A DNA stretch of 64,000 bases from Paenibacillus sp. PCH8 (GCF_002968835.1 NZ_PKQK01000002.1:744001-808000), one strand, 5' to 3'; shown: positions 25,872 to 36,050, counted from the stretch's first letter. Program-made: numbers and translations. Notes: generated from the sequence alone by a model not told the origin.

Positions 25872-27203
25872 TCAGATGACTGCCGTTTTTCTTCCATCTA
25901 TATTGGTTAAACCCGGACGACCGACGGAGTAGTATTGGAAGGACGTGTCTTTGATCTGTTCTTCTTCATAGATGTTTCTTCCATCAATCAGGATGGGTTG
26001 ATTCATATGAGCTGCCAAATCGGTCAGATTAACCTCCATGAACTCTTTCCACTCCGTCAGGACGCAGAGCGCATCAGCACCTTCCGCTGCGTTCATTGCA
26101 CGCTCTTCCCATGTGATGGATGGAGAATCCACCTCTTTGCGGAAGTTATCGGTAGCAATAGGGTCATACGCCCGTATCACTGCCCCCTGCTCAAGCAGAC
26201 GCTGAATGATCTCAATCGCAGGAGCATCCCGAACATCATCTGTATCCGGTTTGAAGGCAAGCCCCCAGATTGCGATCTCTTTCCCTTCCAATGAGCCCAG
26301 TGCATCTTCCAGTTTGCGGATGACGTTAAAGCGTTGATCCTTGTTCACTTCCACCACAGATTTCAGCAGTTTGAAGTCATAATCCACATTACCCGCAATT
26401 TGAATCAGAGCTTGAGTATCCTTAGGGAAACAGGAACCTCCGTAACCAATGCCTGCCTTGAGAAAGGAGGCACCGATACGTCGGTCATATCCCATGCCTT
26501 CAGCCACTCGGCTGACATCAGCTCCTACTTTTTCACAAATGTTAGAGATTTCGTTGATAAATGAAATTTTGGTTGCCAGAAAAGCATTGGATGCATATTT
26601 AATCATTTCAGCCGAGCGAATATCCGTCACAATAATCTGATCCGTTAATGGCTGATGCAGCTCCTTCAGGGTGGCAACCGCTCTATCACTGTGTGTACCA
26701 ATGACTATTCGGTCAGGATAGAGCGTGTCTTGTACCGCTGTGCCTTCACGAAGGAACTCGGGTACCGATGCCATGTCGAACGGTTGCGTCGTCAGACTGC
26801 CGATCCATTCCTGAATGCGATCATTGGTTCCGACAGGAACAGTGCTTTTAGTCATTATTATTTTATAATTATCCATATAAGAACCGATTTCTCGCGCAAC
26901 CAGCTCAATATAACTCAGATTCGCTTCGCCGTTAGGCAGTGACGGTGTTCCTACAGCGATGATAATGATATCAGATCGACTGATGGCATCCTGAATGTTG
27001 GTGGTGAAAGACAGCCGGCCGGCCTTCATGTTGGAATTCATAATTTCCTTGAGACCCGGCTCATAGATCGGCACATGACCATCTGTCAGCAGGGCTACTT
27101 TTTCCACATTATTGTCGACACAAATCACGTTATTACCAAGTTCCGAAAAACATACGCCCGATACCAGACCTACATACCCTGTGCCAATCACCGTAATATT
27201 CAT
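25872..27203 (-). CDS. ugd: UDP-glucose 6-dehydrogenase
   Basis: A 443-residue enzyme making UDP-glucuronate from UDP-glucose with NAD. The Rossmann motif GTGYVGLVSG is at 7-16, the middle domain has the AEMIKYASNAFLATKISFINE helix, and the catalytic Cys lies in GYGGSCFPKD. The start ATG 27203 has GGGGGAG upstream; the frame is open to 27275. It works after GalU of the same operon and suggests glucuronate in the polymer. Confidence 0.94.
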   Translation of the reverse strand: MNITVIGTGYVGLVSGVCFSELGNNVICVDNNVEKVALLTDGHVPIYEPGLKEIMNSNMKAGRLSFTTNIQDAISRSDIIIIAVGTPSLPNGEANLSYIELVAREIGSYMDNYKIIMTKSTVPVGTNDRIQEWIGSLTTQPFDMASVPEFLREGTAVQDTLYPDRIVIGTHSDRAVATLKELHQPLTDQIIVTDIRSAEMIKYASNAFLATKISFINEISNICEKVGADVSRVAEGMGYDRRIGASFLKAGIGYGGSCFPKDTQALIQIAGNVDYDFKLLKSVVEVNKDQRFNVIRKLEDALGSLEGKEIAIWGLAFKPDTDDVRDAPAIEIIQRLLEQGAVIRAYDPIATDNFRKEVDSPSITWEERAMNAAEGADALCVLTEWKEFMEVNLTDLAAHMNQPILIDGRNIYEEEQIKDTSFQYYSVGRPGLTNIDGRKTAVI

Positions 27204-27235
27204 TCCATAATCTCCCCCATATCCTAATGTGTTGG

Positions 27236-28618
27236 TTACGCGTGTTTCACATATGTCTGAACAATATCCTGCCATTCGGTAGATACTCGAACGATATCTT
27301 CCTCGATCAGCTGACTGCCGATCTGTACTTCAATGATCTCCAGTTCAGTAACCGCTCTGACGGAATGAAGCATGCTTCGATCAATAATCACCGTATCTCC
27401 CTGGCTGATCGTTCGACGCTGGCCATTCAGAATCAATTCCCCTGTTCCCGATACAACCGTCCATACTTCATTGCGGAGCAGATGATATTGATAACTCAGG
27501 TTCTTCCCGGCGCTAATGCAGATTCGTTTGGTAAGTACCTCGCCGCCAGCTTCATTTCTCGTATAATCTAATACCCGGTAGCACCCCCATCGGCGCTCCT
27601 CATACATGGGGCGTTGATCCTCGTTTTTCACAATCTCTTTGATCCGTGGACTGGCTTCTTTGTCACTGACCAGAATGCCATCTGGACTCACAGCCACCAC
27701 CACACCCGACAACCCCAGAACGGCAACCGGAATATTCAGTTCATTGATCAGGTGTGTATTGTGAGAATCTTCTGTAATCCATCCTTTTCCTACAACAGCA
27801 GTTCCCATCTCTTCGGTGAGGGTGTTCCAGGTTCCAAGATCTTTCCAGAACCCCTTGTAAGGAATGGTAATCACCTGATTCGCCTTCTCAACAACCTGGT
27901 AATCAAAACTGATTTTCTCCAATCGCCCATACTGTTTCAGCATCTCGTCGTACTGAATGGGCAGCTCCATCTCAATGAGCAAATTGATCAAATACTCCAG
28001 CTTAAAAGCAAAAACCCCGCAATTCCATAATGCAGCCTGCTCAATCATAAGGGCCGCATCGGATTCGCAGGGTTTCTCCTGAAACTTCGCTACATGAACG
28101 TATTCGTTGCTACTTTCACTGGAAGATGCAGATTGCGGAATGATATATCCATACTTCTCTGACGGATAGGTCGGTACCACTCCCATTAATGCCAGATCGG
28201 CGCCTGACTTATCGAGCATCTCTGGCAAGGTGGCCAGAACCTCGAAGAACTCCTTTTCAACAAAAGGATCTACTGGCAGTACAGCAACCGTCTCACTCAG
28301 ACTCACGCTCTCCACCGAATACAGATAGGAAGCAGCGAGTGCAATAGCAGGGAACGTATCTCTGCGCTCCGGTTCCACGACCAATCTCACATCGTCTCCA
28401 AGCTGTGAAGTCAGAATCTCCACTTGTGGCAGGCTGGTTGCAATCAATGCCTGAGTTGCAATCCCGGCATCATTCAATTGCCGCCATACCCGCTGTACCA
28501 TCGATTCCGGGTCTCCCTCGGGTCCATGAAGCACTTTAAGAAATTGCTTGGATCTTGAATCGTTGGATAACGGCCAGAGACGCTTGCCCGAACCACCGGA
28601 TAACAAAATACTTCTCAT
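27236..28618 (-). CDS. manC: Mannose-1-phosphate guanylyltransferase (ManC type)
   Basis: A 460-residue protein with an N-terminal GT-A nucleotidyltransferase domain (ILLSGGSGKRLWPLSN, 4-19; FQEKP), then a C-terminal cupin (about 340-455: RRWGCYRVLDY, GTGELILNGQ). The cupin is the type II isomerase-like domain, but the nearby order does not prove that it isomerises mannose-6-phosphate. The product GDP-mannose feeds glycosyltransferases upstream in the operon. The start overlaps the preceding stop as ATGA. Confidence 0.92.
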   Translation of the reverse strand: MRSILLSGGSGKRLWPLSNDSRSKQFLKVLHGPEGDPESMVQRVWRQLNDAGIATQALIATSLPQVEILTSQLGDDVRLVVEPERRDTFPAIALAASYLYSVESVSLSETVAVLPVDPFVEKEFFEVLATLPEMLDKSGADLALMGVVPTYPSEKYGYIIPQSASSSESSNEYVHVAKFQEKPCESDAALMIEQAALWNCGVFAFKLEYLINLLIEMELPIQYDEMLKQYGRLEKISFDYQVVEKANQVITIPYKGFWKDLGTWNTLTEEMGTAVVGKGWITEDSHNTHLINELNIPVAVLGLSGVVVAVSPDGILVSDKEASPRIKEIVKNEDQRPMYEERRWGCYRVLDYTRNEAGGEVLTKRICISAGKNLSYQYHLLRNEVWTVVSGTGELILNGQRRTISQGDTVIIDRSMLHSVRAVTELEIIEVQIGSQLIEEDIVRVSTEWQDIVQTYVKHA

Positions 28619-29643
28619 AGGGCTGCTCCATCCGAGAGCACAACCGCCCCAGATCCTTTACCGGCCTTGGTTGGTTGGTTATATGGGCTGGTCTGACCGG
28701 ACTCCAGTCTGCCTACCGGATTGATCCGCGTCCAGGCTGCATAATAATTCGAGTTCTTGCCATACGAATTGTCCAGCAGGATGTTCGGTTGATCGAGAAG
28801 ACAAGCCAGAATATGTCCATGCAGACGAGATGTCGTGATGGTCTTGTATTTATTGAATTCCTTTATGGCCGTATGTACCATCCGATCAGAGTATTTGTAC
28901 CACAACCAACGTGCGAAAGAATTGCCTTTTCCCGATTTCAACCGCGATGAAATCATACGAATGATCTTGCGGTCTATCCGGTTGTACAATGTCTCCCAGT
29001 CTTTAAACGTGGCCTTGGGCCCACTGACGGATTCGTAATGTACTTGATTCTGGGTCTTCTCAATGTCTTTACGGAAGAAGTACAACATCTCCGCATTAGG
29101 CTTGCTCTTGGACTTCAGAGGCCACAACTGATGAGCCATATCCGGGGAAAGGTACACATTCGTTTGTTGAAACTCTTTGCTGGCTATCTCATAAGATAAC
29201 GTATCACGGACAAAAAAGTGTACATCCTTATGACGGTTGAATACCTGGGCTGTTTTCTTCAATTCAATATCACTTTTGTAAAACATCGTCTGCGGCAGAA
29301 TGACTATTCGGTGATTCGGATGCTGGGCAATCATTCGTTCTCTCAATTTCTGATGAGCCGGATACAGGTCACCAAAGTTACCTCCGCCGTGTAATACAAT
29401 GGTGATGCCTTCTGGAACCTTGAGGGACAAAGGGCAATCCAGAATGCTGTATCTAGCACGTACATGAATATCATTGTCCCGGAAGAAAGCTTCCGTACCT
29501 TTCATAATCAACAAGTCTCCACCATTGCTGTGAACCGGGTAATCCAGATAATAGATCTCTGTACGCGGTGGAATGACTTTCAGAATCTGACGTAGATGTC
29601 CCTTCAACTCTTCCATGGGATGAATATTGTTAGTGCCCAGCAT
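28615..29643 (-). CDS. Polysaccharide pyruvyl transferase family protein
   Basis: A protein of about 342 residues of the PF04230 type, which adds ketal-linked pyruvate from phosphoenolpyruvate to a sugar of a polysaccharide (related to Bacillus EpsI/EpsO). Visible motifs are NGGDLLIMKG, VLHGGGNFGDLY and SRLHGHILACLL, the last with the expected His. The start ATG 29643 is preferred since AAGGAGGAG lies six bases upstream; ATG 29649 overlaps that site. It overlaps the flippase gene by about 14 bases. Confidence 0.88.
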   Translation of the reverse strand: MLGTNNIHPMEELKGHLRQILKVIPPRTEIYYLDYPVHSNGGDLLIMKGTEAFFRDNDIHVRARYSILDCPLSLKVPEGITIVLHGGGNFGDLYPAHQKLRERMIAQHPNHRIVILPQTMFYKSDIELKKTAQVFNRHKDVHFFVRDTLSYEIASKEFQQTNVYLSPDMAHQLWPLKSKSKPNAEMLYFFRKDIEKTQNQVHYESVSGPKATFKDWETLYNRIDRKIIRMISSRLKSGKGNSFARWLWYKYSDRMVHTAIKEFNKYKTITTSRLHGHILACLLDQPNILLDNSYGKNSNYYAAWTRINPVGRLESGQTSPYNQPTKAGKGSGAVVLSDGAAL

Positions 29644-31018
29644 CTCCATCTCCTCCTTGGGTAACTCTTTTTCTTTTTTTGTTTAACCGTTCATAGAGAA
29701 ACGTTAGATCTTCCTTGTCATAGAACATGGCGGCGAACTTCACCTTGAACACGATTTTCATCGCAGCCACCGTAACGACCATTCGCACAATGGAACCAAC
29801 GAGCAGTGCAATCGCAATACCGTTAAGCCCCCACAGCGGAGTGAACACAAAGAACAAGGCCACAGTAACGGATAAAGCAATCAACTGTCTGATCATCACC
29901 AGCCCCGGCCGGCCAAGCGCATTAAATGCGGACGCCAGAATCCAGGAGCCACCACCAATAATGCATTCAACAGCCAAGATATAAAATGCCACACTCGCTT
30001 CCAGAAACTCGGAGCCGAACAGAATTCCCATCAGGTAATTCCCTACAAACATGGTCGGTATAACAATGATCATCATGACCATAAGCGAGATGCGGAAGGC
30101 TCTGCCGACCGTTCCAATAATCTGCTCTTGGGGTAACCCGGTCACCTTGGGAAAAACCACATTGCTGATTGCCGTCTGGACCGCATTATAGATCCGGGAT
30201 AACGCAAAGACGACAGAATATAGTCCGAAATCACGCGGGGTGAGCAAAGCCAAAATAATGATTTTGTCAAACTGGGTATAGATCGTACCTAACAATTCAA
30301 CGCCATATACTTTGGTTCCATAACCGAAAAGCTTCTTCGCAGAACTCCGGTCGACCCGGTCCTTGAACCACCTCAGTCTCAATTCATTGCGGTTGGCATA
30401 GATAGCCCACCCCACGACCGAGAAGCTGGTCACAAAATAAATGGCAGCTGCAAGCTGTATGCTAAGCATACCCAGACCCCATAACACAAAAAGCCCGCCT
30501 ACATTAAACAGGGGGATCATTAGCCGAATGCCATTATATACAGCGAATTTCTCTCGACTCTGCGAGAGAGCTGATATGAGATTGATAACGATGAGTACGG
30601 GAACTGTAGCAATCGTATACCATCTGGAGATCTGGACGACCTCGGGCGGAAAGCTGGAGAGCCAGAAGGGTAATCCAAACCAGGCGACAATACCGATGAT
30701 GATGCACACCGGAACTTGAAAGAGAAAGCTTAGCCGGACATACTGGGCACTCTTCTCGCTCGCACTTTGTTTAATGTTATAGATGATGGAAGTGGGCAGT
30801 CCGAACCCGACCAATCCGGTAAGAAGCGCAGGCCAGAACAGGATGGCCGAGAATGCGCCTTTCCCTTCTACTCCGAACATGCGTGACGTCAAAATGGAAG
30901 ACAGCATCGTCAATGTCATAACCAGCAGATTGGTTCCGCTGGTCTGCAATATGGCACTCATTAAGCCGTTTCCTCTGAATACTTTGCGAAGTGCAACTTG
31001 CGCCATAGCGATCCTCAT
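29630..31018 (-). CDS. wzx: Wzx-type polysaccharide flippase
   Basis: A 462-residue protein with about 12 to 14 membrane helices, of the MATE/MOP oligosaccharide-flippase group. It moves undecaprenyl-linked repeat units across the membrane. The N-terminal segment TNLLVMTLTMLSSILTSRMFGVEGKGAFSAIL is characteristic. The start overlaps the upstream stop (ATGA). With a Wzy and an LCP enzyme in the same operon this is a Wzx/Wzy-dependent pathway. Confidence 0.9.
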   Translation of the reverse strand: MRIAMAQVALRKVFRGNGLMSAILQTSGTNLLVMTLTMLSSILTSRMFGVEGKGAFSAILFWPALLTGLVGFGLPTSIIYNIKQSASEKSAQYVRLSFLFQVPVCIIIGIVAWFGLPFWLSSFPPEVVQISRWYTIATVPVLIVINLISALSQSREKFAVYNGIRLMIPLFNVGGLFVLWGLGMLSIQLAAAIYFVTSFSVVGWAIYANRNELRLRWFKDRVDRSSAKKLFGYGTKVYGVELLGTIYTQFDKIIILALLTPRDFGLYSVVFALSRIYNAVQTAISNVVFPKVTGLPQEQIIGTVGRAFRISLMVMMIIVIPTMFVGNYLMGILFGSEFLEASVAFYILAVECIIGGGSWILASAFNALGRPGLVMIRQLIALSVTVALFFVFTPLWGLNGIAIALLVGSIVRMVVTVAAMKIVFKVKFAAMFYDKEDLTFLYERLNKKRKRVTQGGDGDAGH

Positions 31019-31920
31019 CCCTTACTGTTTTGACGAAGCGATCCGACGATCATGCCGTTTCTGTAACATACTTTGGCAAGCTGACGTGTGAATCGATCTG
31101 CATTATAAATATAGATTAGCGCTGTCGTGATTCCCTGTGCGAGCTTAATTCCATGTTTGGCCGTACGCACCACACCACGATCCTGATCGCGGACGGCATC
31201 ACTGACACCCTGCCAGTAGATTCGGCGGAGAAACCAGTTCTTTGTGGTTCGTTCCTTCGCTACTTTATGTTGTACAGCTCCGTAAGGCGTGTAATACACC
31301 TTGAACTTGGTCCGTATTCTCGCAATCAGCTCACTCTCTTCACTGGAGAGCAGATTGTTGCCCACCCTTCCAAGATCTTCACGAAAGGGAGCCAGTTGAT
31401 CAAAGACGGATAAACGAAAAGCTACATTGGCACCAAACGGAATGTACGGACTCTTCATTTCAGTTACGTCTTCCGCAAAATCCAGAATGGTGAATAGCGA
31501 CCTGTTCTCCGGTGGAATCCACATCGGCTCAGGCACTTCCCAGATCGGATCAATCTTGCCGCCAACACATCCGATGCTATCGCTCCGCTCAAACACGCTC
31601 ACGATCTCGCGAATCCAGTCCCTGCACGCAAAGGCGTCATCATCAAGAAACAGGATATACTGGCCGCGCGCCTCTTGAATGGCCCGATTGCGGGCTACAG
31701 ACAGCCCCTGCTTTTCTTCCAGCACGTACCGGATAGCGTAATTCTCATGCTGCTGTATCGTTTCCAGAACCACTTCCCGGGTGTTGTCTTTGGAATTGTT
31801 ATCGATGAGAATAATCTCATAGTCAGTACTTGGGTAATTCTGTTGTATTACACTCCGTATGGCCTCTACCGCATCATGAACACGATTATACGTACAGATC
31901 GCGACGGTTACCTTCATCAT
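31015..31920 (-). CDS. Family 2 glycosyltransferase
   Basis: A GT-A transferase of about 301 residues. It opens with VTVAICTYNR, carries the DxD-type metal motif in YILFLDDDAF, and has GVQ-like acceptor residues further on (RIYWQGVSDAVRDQD). A hydrophobic stretch near the C-terminus may associate with the membrane. The start is set at ATG 31920 or 31917, behind GGATATGGGG; the open frame goes to 31998. Sugar unknown. Confidence 0.88.
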   Translation of the reverse strand: MMKVTVAICTYNRVHDAVEAIRSVIQQNYPSTDYEIILIDNNSKDNTREVVLETIQQHENYAIRYVLEEKQGLSVARNRAIQEARGQYILFLDDDAFACRDWIREIVSVFERSDSIGCVGGKIDPIWEVPEPMWIPPENRSLFTILDFAEDVTEMKSPYIPFGANVAFRLSVFDQLAPFREDLGRVGNNLLSSEESELIARIRTKFKVYYTPYGAVQHKVAKERTTKNWFLRRIYWQGVSDAVRDQDRGVVRTAKHGIKLAQGITTALIYIYNADRFTRQLAKVCYRNGMIVGSLRQNSKG

Positions 31921-31963
31921 TTCATCCCCATATCCTTGAATTAGGTCCACTCTTTCATCTGCA

Positions 31964-32986
31964 CTAGCTGGAGTACAACATAAGTGTCCTTTGGGCAATC
32001 ACAGGCCAATCCAGCCGCTCCAGCGCTTTGACAAAACCACTGCCTTCCTCGAACTCCGATTGCTTCAACCGGATCATATTCATCGCTTTGAGTAACCCGT
32101 CCGGGTCCGATGGTTCATAGAGGACTGCACAATCTTCAGGAAGGTATTCCTCCAGCAAGCCAATCCGTGGTGCCACAACCGGTTTGCAGAAGGTTAACGC
32201 CAGAATGGCACTGCCAGAAGTGGCAATCTGCTTATATGGAAGAATGATGGAATCGACAGCATCAAAATAATCCGAATATTCATCATCTTCGATAAAATGA
32301 AAATGGGTATGAATATGCCCACTATTAAGGAAGTCATCATCGAGATCATAATCTTTCACCTTTTTGCCGGCGATCAACAGATGGACCTGATCGGATTGCA
32401 GATCCTTGAATGCCTCCAGCAAATCATCAACACCCTTGTACGGAGAAACCTGGCCGAAGAACGCATACACATAACTGTCTTCCGGGATGCCGAATCGGGA
32501 GCGGATATTCACACCCTTCCCCTGGTATACCCCCTTGTAATGCCCATGCGGAATAATCTCGATCCTGCTCGAATCAATTCCGAACGTCGAACAGATCTCG
32601 GAGATCAGGGGTTTGCCCATTACGATCAGCTTCGAGCAATGGTTGACCAGAATTTTTCTCATCCAGTAATCAAATCGGGTCTTGCCGCTATTGTGCGGCC
32701 AAATATTATGCACGGTCCAGAACAGTTTGGCACCGCGGATACGAGCAAAACAAATCATCAACACATACAATATCGATTTGATCACGGTAGACAGTACGGA
32801 TGAACCTCTGTAATAGAAGCTGGGCCAGTGAAAATGGAGCACATCGTTCTTTTTAAGTCGGATCAGATCTTTTTTGGTAAACTGCTTCACTTCCCATCCC
32901 TTATTCTCAATGGAGTCGGATAACAGTTCGTTGAATTTATTATTCTCAATCATCTTGGGCAGCATATATACCGTTGGATTTCCCAT
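31964..32986 (-). CDS. GT-B glycosyltransferase (family 4-like)
   Basis: A 340-residue GT-B fold transferase. The N-terminal domain has VLHFHWPSFYYRGSS and TVHNIWPHNSG; the C-terminal domain has FFGQVSPYKGVDDLLEAF and a late SGSAILALTFCKPVVAP motif where GT4 enzymes carry the EX7E region. It resembles EPS enzymes that act on a lipid-linked intermediate. AAGAGGTGCTGG precedes the ATG. It overlaps the unused 5' extension of the next gene only. Confidence 0.85.
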   Translation of the reverse strand: MGNPTVYMLPKMIENNKFNELLSDSIENKGWEVKQFTKKDLIRLKKNDVLHFHWPSFYYRGSSVLSTVIKSILYVLMICFARIRGAKLFWTVHNIWPHNSGKTRFDYWMRKILVNHCSKLIVMGKPLISEICSTFGIDSSRIEIIPHGHYKGVYQGKGVNIRSRFGIPEDSYVYAFFGQVSPYKGVDDLLEAFKDLQSDQVHLLIAGKKVKDYDLDDDFLNSGHIHTHFHFIEDDEYSDYFDAVDSIILPYKQIATSGSAILALTFCKPVVAPRIGLLEEYLPEDCAVLYEPSDPDGLLKAMNMIRLKQSEFEEGSGFVKALERLDWPVIAQRTLMLYSS

Positions 32987-32996
32987 CCAGCACCTC

Positions 32997-33941
32997 TTAC
33001 TTTAGTTTCATTCGCACAGGGTCCTCCGCATACGTCCCAACCGCACGTCTCGCATGGAATCGCATCAGAAAGCCCTGTATCATGATTTTGGTATTGCGCT
33101 TGAGTAGCACCCAATCTTTCCACCAGGGGTATAGTGACAGTGCCTTTTTCAAATACACGTTGTTGCGCAGCGTATTTCGGGACCATTCCAACATTCGATA
33201 ATGATGTAATTGGCGGCGCTTCTGTTCCTTGGACATGTCGTTGTAGTATTTCAAAATAATTTTGCGCTGGCCTTTGTACTTAGCCGTTGTAGAGGTTGAA
33301 ATTCGCGGGCCGCTATGGATGTTAATATCCACCAGCGGTTCTTTGACGTTCACGGCAATGTAGCCCCGTTTCAGAATCCGCAGATAAAAGTCGTAATCCT
33401 GGGCGGATGTCAGATTCTCATCGAATCGAACTTCACGGGCAAGCGAGGTGAGTACCATAATCTTGGACGTTTCCCCGATCCAGTTAAAGGTCAGCAGATC
33501 CTCATAACGGATCACATCACGAGACTCCACTGACAATTTCCGTTTGACCACCTGCTGCTGCTCATTCGTATAGGCCAGATATTTGCTGCAAAAGGTGAAC
33601 GATTCCTGCGTCTGCTCCAGTACTTCCGACTGGACTTTTATTTTATCAGCCATCCACTCATCGTCATCATCCAGAAACGCTATATACTTGCCATTAGCTT
33701 GGGTTATGCCCATATTCCGCGCATGATTGGCTCCTTTGGGATAAGGAACCCGGATGTACCGGATGCGTGAATCTTTCCGAGCCCAGGCCTGACAGACCTC
33801 CGGTGTCTCGTCCTCCGAACCGTCATCCACAATGAAAATCTCCAGATACGGATGAGTCTGTTCAAGCACACTTTTCAAAGCATTTTTCAATAACCCGGCC
33901 CGGTTATGGGTCGTAATGATGCAAGATACCAAGGGGTTCAT
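32997..33941 (-). CDS. Family 2 glycosyltransferase
   Basis: A 314-residue GT-A transferase that opens with PLVSCIITTHNRAGLLKNALKSV, has the YIAFLDDDDEW metal motif and a long basic C-terminal tail without a membrane helix. AAAGGTGATGAA precedes the ATG. It is one of two GT2 enzymes in the operon; donor and acceptor cannot be read from sequence. Confidence 0.88.
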   Translation of the reverse strand: MNPLVSCIITTHNRAGLLKNALKSVLEQTHPYLEIFIVDDGSEDETPEVCQAWARKDSRIRYIRVPYPKGANHARNMGITQANGKYIAFLDDDDEWMADKIKVQSEVLEQTQESFTFCSKYLAYTNEQQQVVKRKLSVESRDVIRYEDLLTFNWIGETSKIMVLTSLAREVRFDENLTSAQDYDFYLRILKRGYIAVNVKEPLVDINIHSGPRISTSTTAKYKGQRKIILKYYNDMSKEQKRRQLHHYRMLEWSRNTLRNNVYLKKALSLYPWWKDWVLLKRNTKIMIQGFLMRFHARRAVGTYAEDPVRMKLK

Positions 33942-33974
33942 TTCATCACCTTTTCCTGTTTTACTCGAATTTCA

Positions 33975-35041
33975 CTAGGATACCTTCATTTGAAGTGCAT
34001 CATATATTCCCGACAATCTGCCCATCAGAAGATTAATATCAAACCTGGCGGATATAATCTCCCTGTTATGTGAACCCATTCTTACTCTAAGCTCTTCATC
34101 CGTGATGAGATACTCCAGCGCCGATGTCAGCCCGTGCACATCTCCCGGCTCGATTAACAGCCCATTATGACCGGATGTAATCACTTCGGGATGCCTCCGA
34201 CGGTGGTCGATATAATGGGCAAGCCACAATTCATTGCTTCGAGTATGGCCATAGGTAATCCCTCATGATAAGAAGGCAAGACCAGAAGATCTGCTTCCTG
34301 CATCAGCTTTTCCTTTTGCTCTCCGTTAATCCAGCCGAGTACGTTGACACAATCCTGTATTTCATACTGCTGTACGAGCGCTTGGACTTCATGCACTTCA
34401 CCATCACCTGCCAGATTGAATGTGGCTGTAACGCCTAATGCTTTCAATTGCTGGATGGACTGAAGCAGATCGTAGACTCCTTTTCGTTCACCCAATCTGC
34501 CCATGAACAGAGCATTAACCGCAGGTTGCTGTGTCCTCGGGAACGGTTCTTTAACGAAAACCCCGTTATAGAGCACCTCAATGGCAGTCTCCGAGACGAT
34601 GGTAGCGAAATACTCTTTCCACGTTTCCGATAAGACAATCAACTTGTCAGCCTGGTTCAAAATATAGTGACAATACTTGCGCTGCAAGGGAAACTTGTTA
34701 TAGAACTCATCAAAGCTGGCCGCATGAATATGCAAAATGACGGACTTCCGAAATAACTTTCTTGCCGTCAGCAGAAACAGTGACTTTCGATAGAAACTCC
34801 CGTTGTTCGCCATATGAATATGCACGATATCCGGCTTGAACGTGTACAGCTTCATCCAGAATTGCAGGAACCCTTTTATAAAAATAAGCAGGCGTGAGAA
34901 CACGCTGCCCGTGATATACGTTTCGACCCGTTGCATGGGATACAATTCCGAGATGGAAGAATCCTCAATGTTTTTGATTACACTGACAATGCCGCCCATA
35001 TCCTTCAAGGATGATCCAACAACCAATACTTTTGGTTTCAT
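33975..35041 (-). pseudogene. Family 4 glycosyltransferase with one frameshift
   Basis: The first frame (from ATG 35041) has a GT4 N-terminal domain (VVGSSLKDMGGIVSVI) and the start of the C-terminal domain (LFMGRLGERKGVYDLLQSI, then LPSYHEGLPMAILEAMNCGLPIISTTVGGIP). A stop follows at 34181. The missing end (EVITSGHNGLLIEPGD...) lies in the next frame down to 33975. One added base in the CCCGAAG at about 34185-34191 would give GGIPEVI and a normal protein of about 355 residues. The shift is not in a long G run, unlike the other three in this window. AAAGGAG precedes the start. Confidence 0.88.
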
Positions 35042-35109
35042 GATAGACTCCTTTTTTTCATGGTTAATCCTTTAGAATGAAATAGCTCTTATCATGCATG
35101 TTCAACCGC

Positions 35110-35589
35110 CTATAGACTGTTCACGTAATTTTTAATGGATAAGATCAGATCCGATTCTTTTCTCACATACGGCTGGAACGTTAGTTCTTCTATGCAAGGG
35201 ACCAGCTTTTGCAGATCTGCCCGACTCTCCGCAACCGCCACATAGCCATTGTCCTGAAAAACCTTGGAGATCTCAAGCTGATGATCATCCACATGTTCGC
35301 CCCATTCTTTCCGCCGCGGAACGACAATCACCGGCTTGCCCCGTTCGAGACAATTCGTGATGGAGCCAACACCCGCATGCGTGATAACACATCGACTGCG
35401 CTCCACATAATCATTCATCTCTTCCTGGGTCAGAAAAGGAATGGCTGTGAAATTATGCGGCTGAACCTCCGTGTAACCGGATTGGACAACTACCTCTTCT
35501 TGAATGATTCCAGCCTCAATTGCCTCATCAATCAGTTCAAACATACGATTGAACGGAAAACGCTGGGTTCCAACGATCGCAAATATCAA
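35110..35589 (-). CDS. Glycosyltransferase catalytic half, Alg13/PssE-like
   Basis: A 159-residue protein like the C-terminal half of GT28 enzymes (Alg13, PssE, Cps14G): FAIVGTQRFPFNRM at the start, THAGVGSI near 110 and GKPVIVVPR. It works as a two-part enzyme with the Alg14/PssD-like product of the overlapping upstream gene. The start is TTG 35589, eight bases behind a G-rich site that overlaps the pssD end. Confidence 0.88.
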   Translation of the reverse strand: MIFAIVGTQRFPFNRMFELIDEAIEAGIIQEEVVVQSGYTEVQPHNFTAIPFLTQEEMNDYVERSRCVITHAGVGSITNCLERGKPVIVVPRRKEWGEHVDDHQLEISKVFQDNGYVAVAESRADLQKLVPCIEELTFQPYVRKESDLILSIKNYVNSL

Positions 35590-36050
35590 AATAAAGCCCC
35601 CCTGTATTTCGCATTGGGATAGCTATCCTGCAACGTTTCCCATTGGATGAAGAACTCATCCGAGATTTTGTACATCAATCTTCCGGTCGCGCTGGAGGAG
35701 TAGATTTTGGCATAACTTTCAATATAGATGAGCTTGGCCCCGAAGATCTTGCCGATCAGGCAAAACGGATAGGTGGCTCCCGCCCCAGTCGTAATGATCA
35801 CTTTCGGACGCTCACGCAGGTATAGAAAGAACGATTTGATAATGTTAGCTACAAAGATCAGCAGGAACATCGCATTCTTTCGCTCTTGCTGCATCAGAAA
35901 GTATACTTTGCCTTTACCCTGATCTGTATATGATGTTCTGCTTTTGTTCTTCTCGGTAATCAGAAAATAATCATGTTCTTCAACCGCAGGAATGATTTTG
36001 GTTAATTCATCAAAATGACCGCCTGTGGAACTGATCAAACAGACTTTCAT
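35586..36050 (-). CDS. Glycosyltransferase membrane half, Alg14/PssD-like
   Basis: A 154-residue partner of the previous protein. It begins VCLISSTGGHFDEL, has a hydrophobic stretch (about 60-80, FLLIFVANIIKSFFLYL) and ends VIITTGAGATYPFCLIGKIFGAKLIYIES, the Alg14 family pattern. It recruits the catalytic half to the membrane. ATGA overlaps with wzy on one side, and a short overlap exists with the Alg13-like gene on the other. Confidence 0.88.
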   Translation of the reverse strand: MKVCLISSTGGHFDELTKIIPAVEEHDYFLITEKNKSRTSYTDQGKGKVYFLMQQERKNAMFLLIFVANIIKSFFLYLRERPKVIITTGAGATYPFCLIGKIFGAKLIYIESYAKIYSSSATGRLMYKISDEFFIQWETLQDSYPNAKYRGALF

